From: Actibacterium sp. 188UL27-1
GTDB lineage: Bacteria > Pseudomonadota > Alphaproteobacteria > Rhodobacterales > Rhodobacteraceae
NCBI RefSeq assembly: GCF_016901225.1
Contig: NZ_JAFEUL010000011.1
Coordinates: forward strand, 62,001-126,000
Length of the DNA: 64,000 nucleotides
Reading direction: 5' to 3'
This document shows, one piece after another, positions 63,679-64,000 of this stretch. Position 1 is the stretch's first letter; each line of letters starts with the position of its first letter. The notes below the pieces were generated by a model. That model was given only the letters and a program-made list of their open reading frames with translations, did not search any database and had not been told where the DNA came from. Made by a program: the position numbers and the translations under genes.

Positions 63679-63723
63679 TCCTCTGGGGTTTCGTTCGAAC
63701 AGCAGGGTGGGTGAGGGTGTGCC

Positions 63724-64000
63724 ATGCTGCGCGGTCTTGAAATCCGCGATCTTCTGATTATTGACCGGCTGGATCTGCAGTTTCAGCCGGGCCTGAACGT
63801 GTTGACTGGTGAGACGGGGGCGGGCAAATCCATCCTATTGGACGCTTTGGGGTTCGTGCTCGGCTGGCGTGGTCGGGCTGAATTGGTCCGCAGCGGCGCT
63901 AACCAGGGGGAGGTGACCGCGTGGTTTGACCTGCCCTCCGGCCATCCGGCCCATCATGTTTTGGAAGAGGCGGGTCTGTCTGCCGACGGTGACCTCATCC
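63724..64000 (+). CDS. recN: DNA repair ATPase RecN, start only
   Basis: The window ends 92 codons into an SMC-like protein: MLRGLEIRDLLIIDRLDLQF, Walker A TGETGAGKSILLDALGFVLG, and a short insert. RecN acts early in double-strand-break repair. It follows bamD by 45 bp, the gene order seen in other alphaproteobacteria. Confidence 0.92.
   Translation, partial: MLRGLEIRDLLIIDRLDLQFQPGLNVLTGETGAGKSILLDALGFVLGWRGRAELVRSGANQGEVTAWFDLPSGHPAHHVLEEAGLSADGDLI

Noticed and set aside
1-64000. CRISPR arrays, prophage or toxin-antitoxin loci
   Set aside because: No regularly spaced repeats, phage structural genes or paired small toxin/antitoxin frames were seen on either strand.

Overview
The window is chromosomal DNA of an alphaproteobacterium, most likely a Rhodobacterales/Roseobacter-group marine or soil bacterium. 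This rests on the protein families (DUF2484 genes inside the division and cell-wall cluster, DUF3726, NasS/NasT-controlled nitrate assimilation, UgpC-type transporters), the high GC content and the gene order around murD-ftsZ-lpxC-bamD-recN. Genus and species cannot be fixed from the sequence alone.

Layout. 1-1.3 kb: a truncated PspA-like gene and its TetR-family regulator, with a set of near-identical palindromic operators. 1.4-4.4 kb: a three-gene sugar-acid or polyol catabolic operon (enolase-superfamily dehydratase, zinc dehydrogenase, KduD-like SDR). 4.4-8.2 kb: a worn region of small conserved hypotheticals, a decayed secreted-protein gene and two tRNA genes (Gly-TCC, Leu-GAG). 8.3-12.5 kb: a peptidoglycan-binding-domain protein, lipB, rpiB-like and a phytase-like esterase. 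12.6-16.4 kb: phnD-phnC-phnE-phnM behind a good Pho-box candidate. 16.4-19.4 kb: a graveyard of IS5- and IS66-family elements. 19.4-23.6 kb: ugpBAEC for glycerol-3-phosphate or glycerophosphodiester uptake. 23.8-39.3 kb: a complete nitrate-assimilation locus transcribed leftward: nasT-nasS, an RNA antiterminator leader, nrtA, nrtB, nrtCD, a globin, nirB, nirD, a nitrite channel, nasA, a TrpD2-like gene and cysG. 39.4-45.4 kb: a DUF3726 / 564-aa unknown / atypical M19 dipeptidase cluster, a PAAR protein and a large leishmanolysin-like metallopeptidase. 45.6-64 kb: an AAA ATPase, then murD, a BaiN/YhiN-type flavoprotein, ftsW, murG, murC, two DUF2484 genes, an unrecognised 418-aa gene, murB, ddl, ftsQ, ftsA, ftsZ (strong terminator), lpxC, bamD and the start of recN.

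How it works together. The middle of the window is a nutrient-scavenging district: two phosphorus-ester/phosphonate import systems flank the IS debris, and next to them is a self-contained nitrate-to-ammonium pathway that imports nitrate, reduces it through nitrite, makes its own siroheme and may detoxify NO with a small globin. The nitrate operon leader contains the two hexaloop hairpins expected for an ANTAR protein (NasT), the second overlapping the left arm of an intrinsic terminator. The right-hand third is the conserved peptidoglycan and cell-division cluster.

The most interesting signals are the operator array around tetR/pspA, the nas ANTAR leader, the three-gene cluster with a dipeptidase-like protein lacking usual metal ligands, the two-repeat leishmanolysin-like protease next to a PAAR protein, a ~33-bp element shared by nrtB and murB upstream regions, and the unknown 418-aa gene inserted in the murC-murB interval. 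No CRISPR array, prophage or clearly new defence system was seen.
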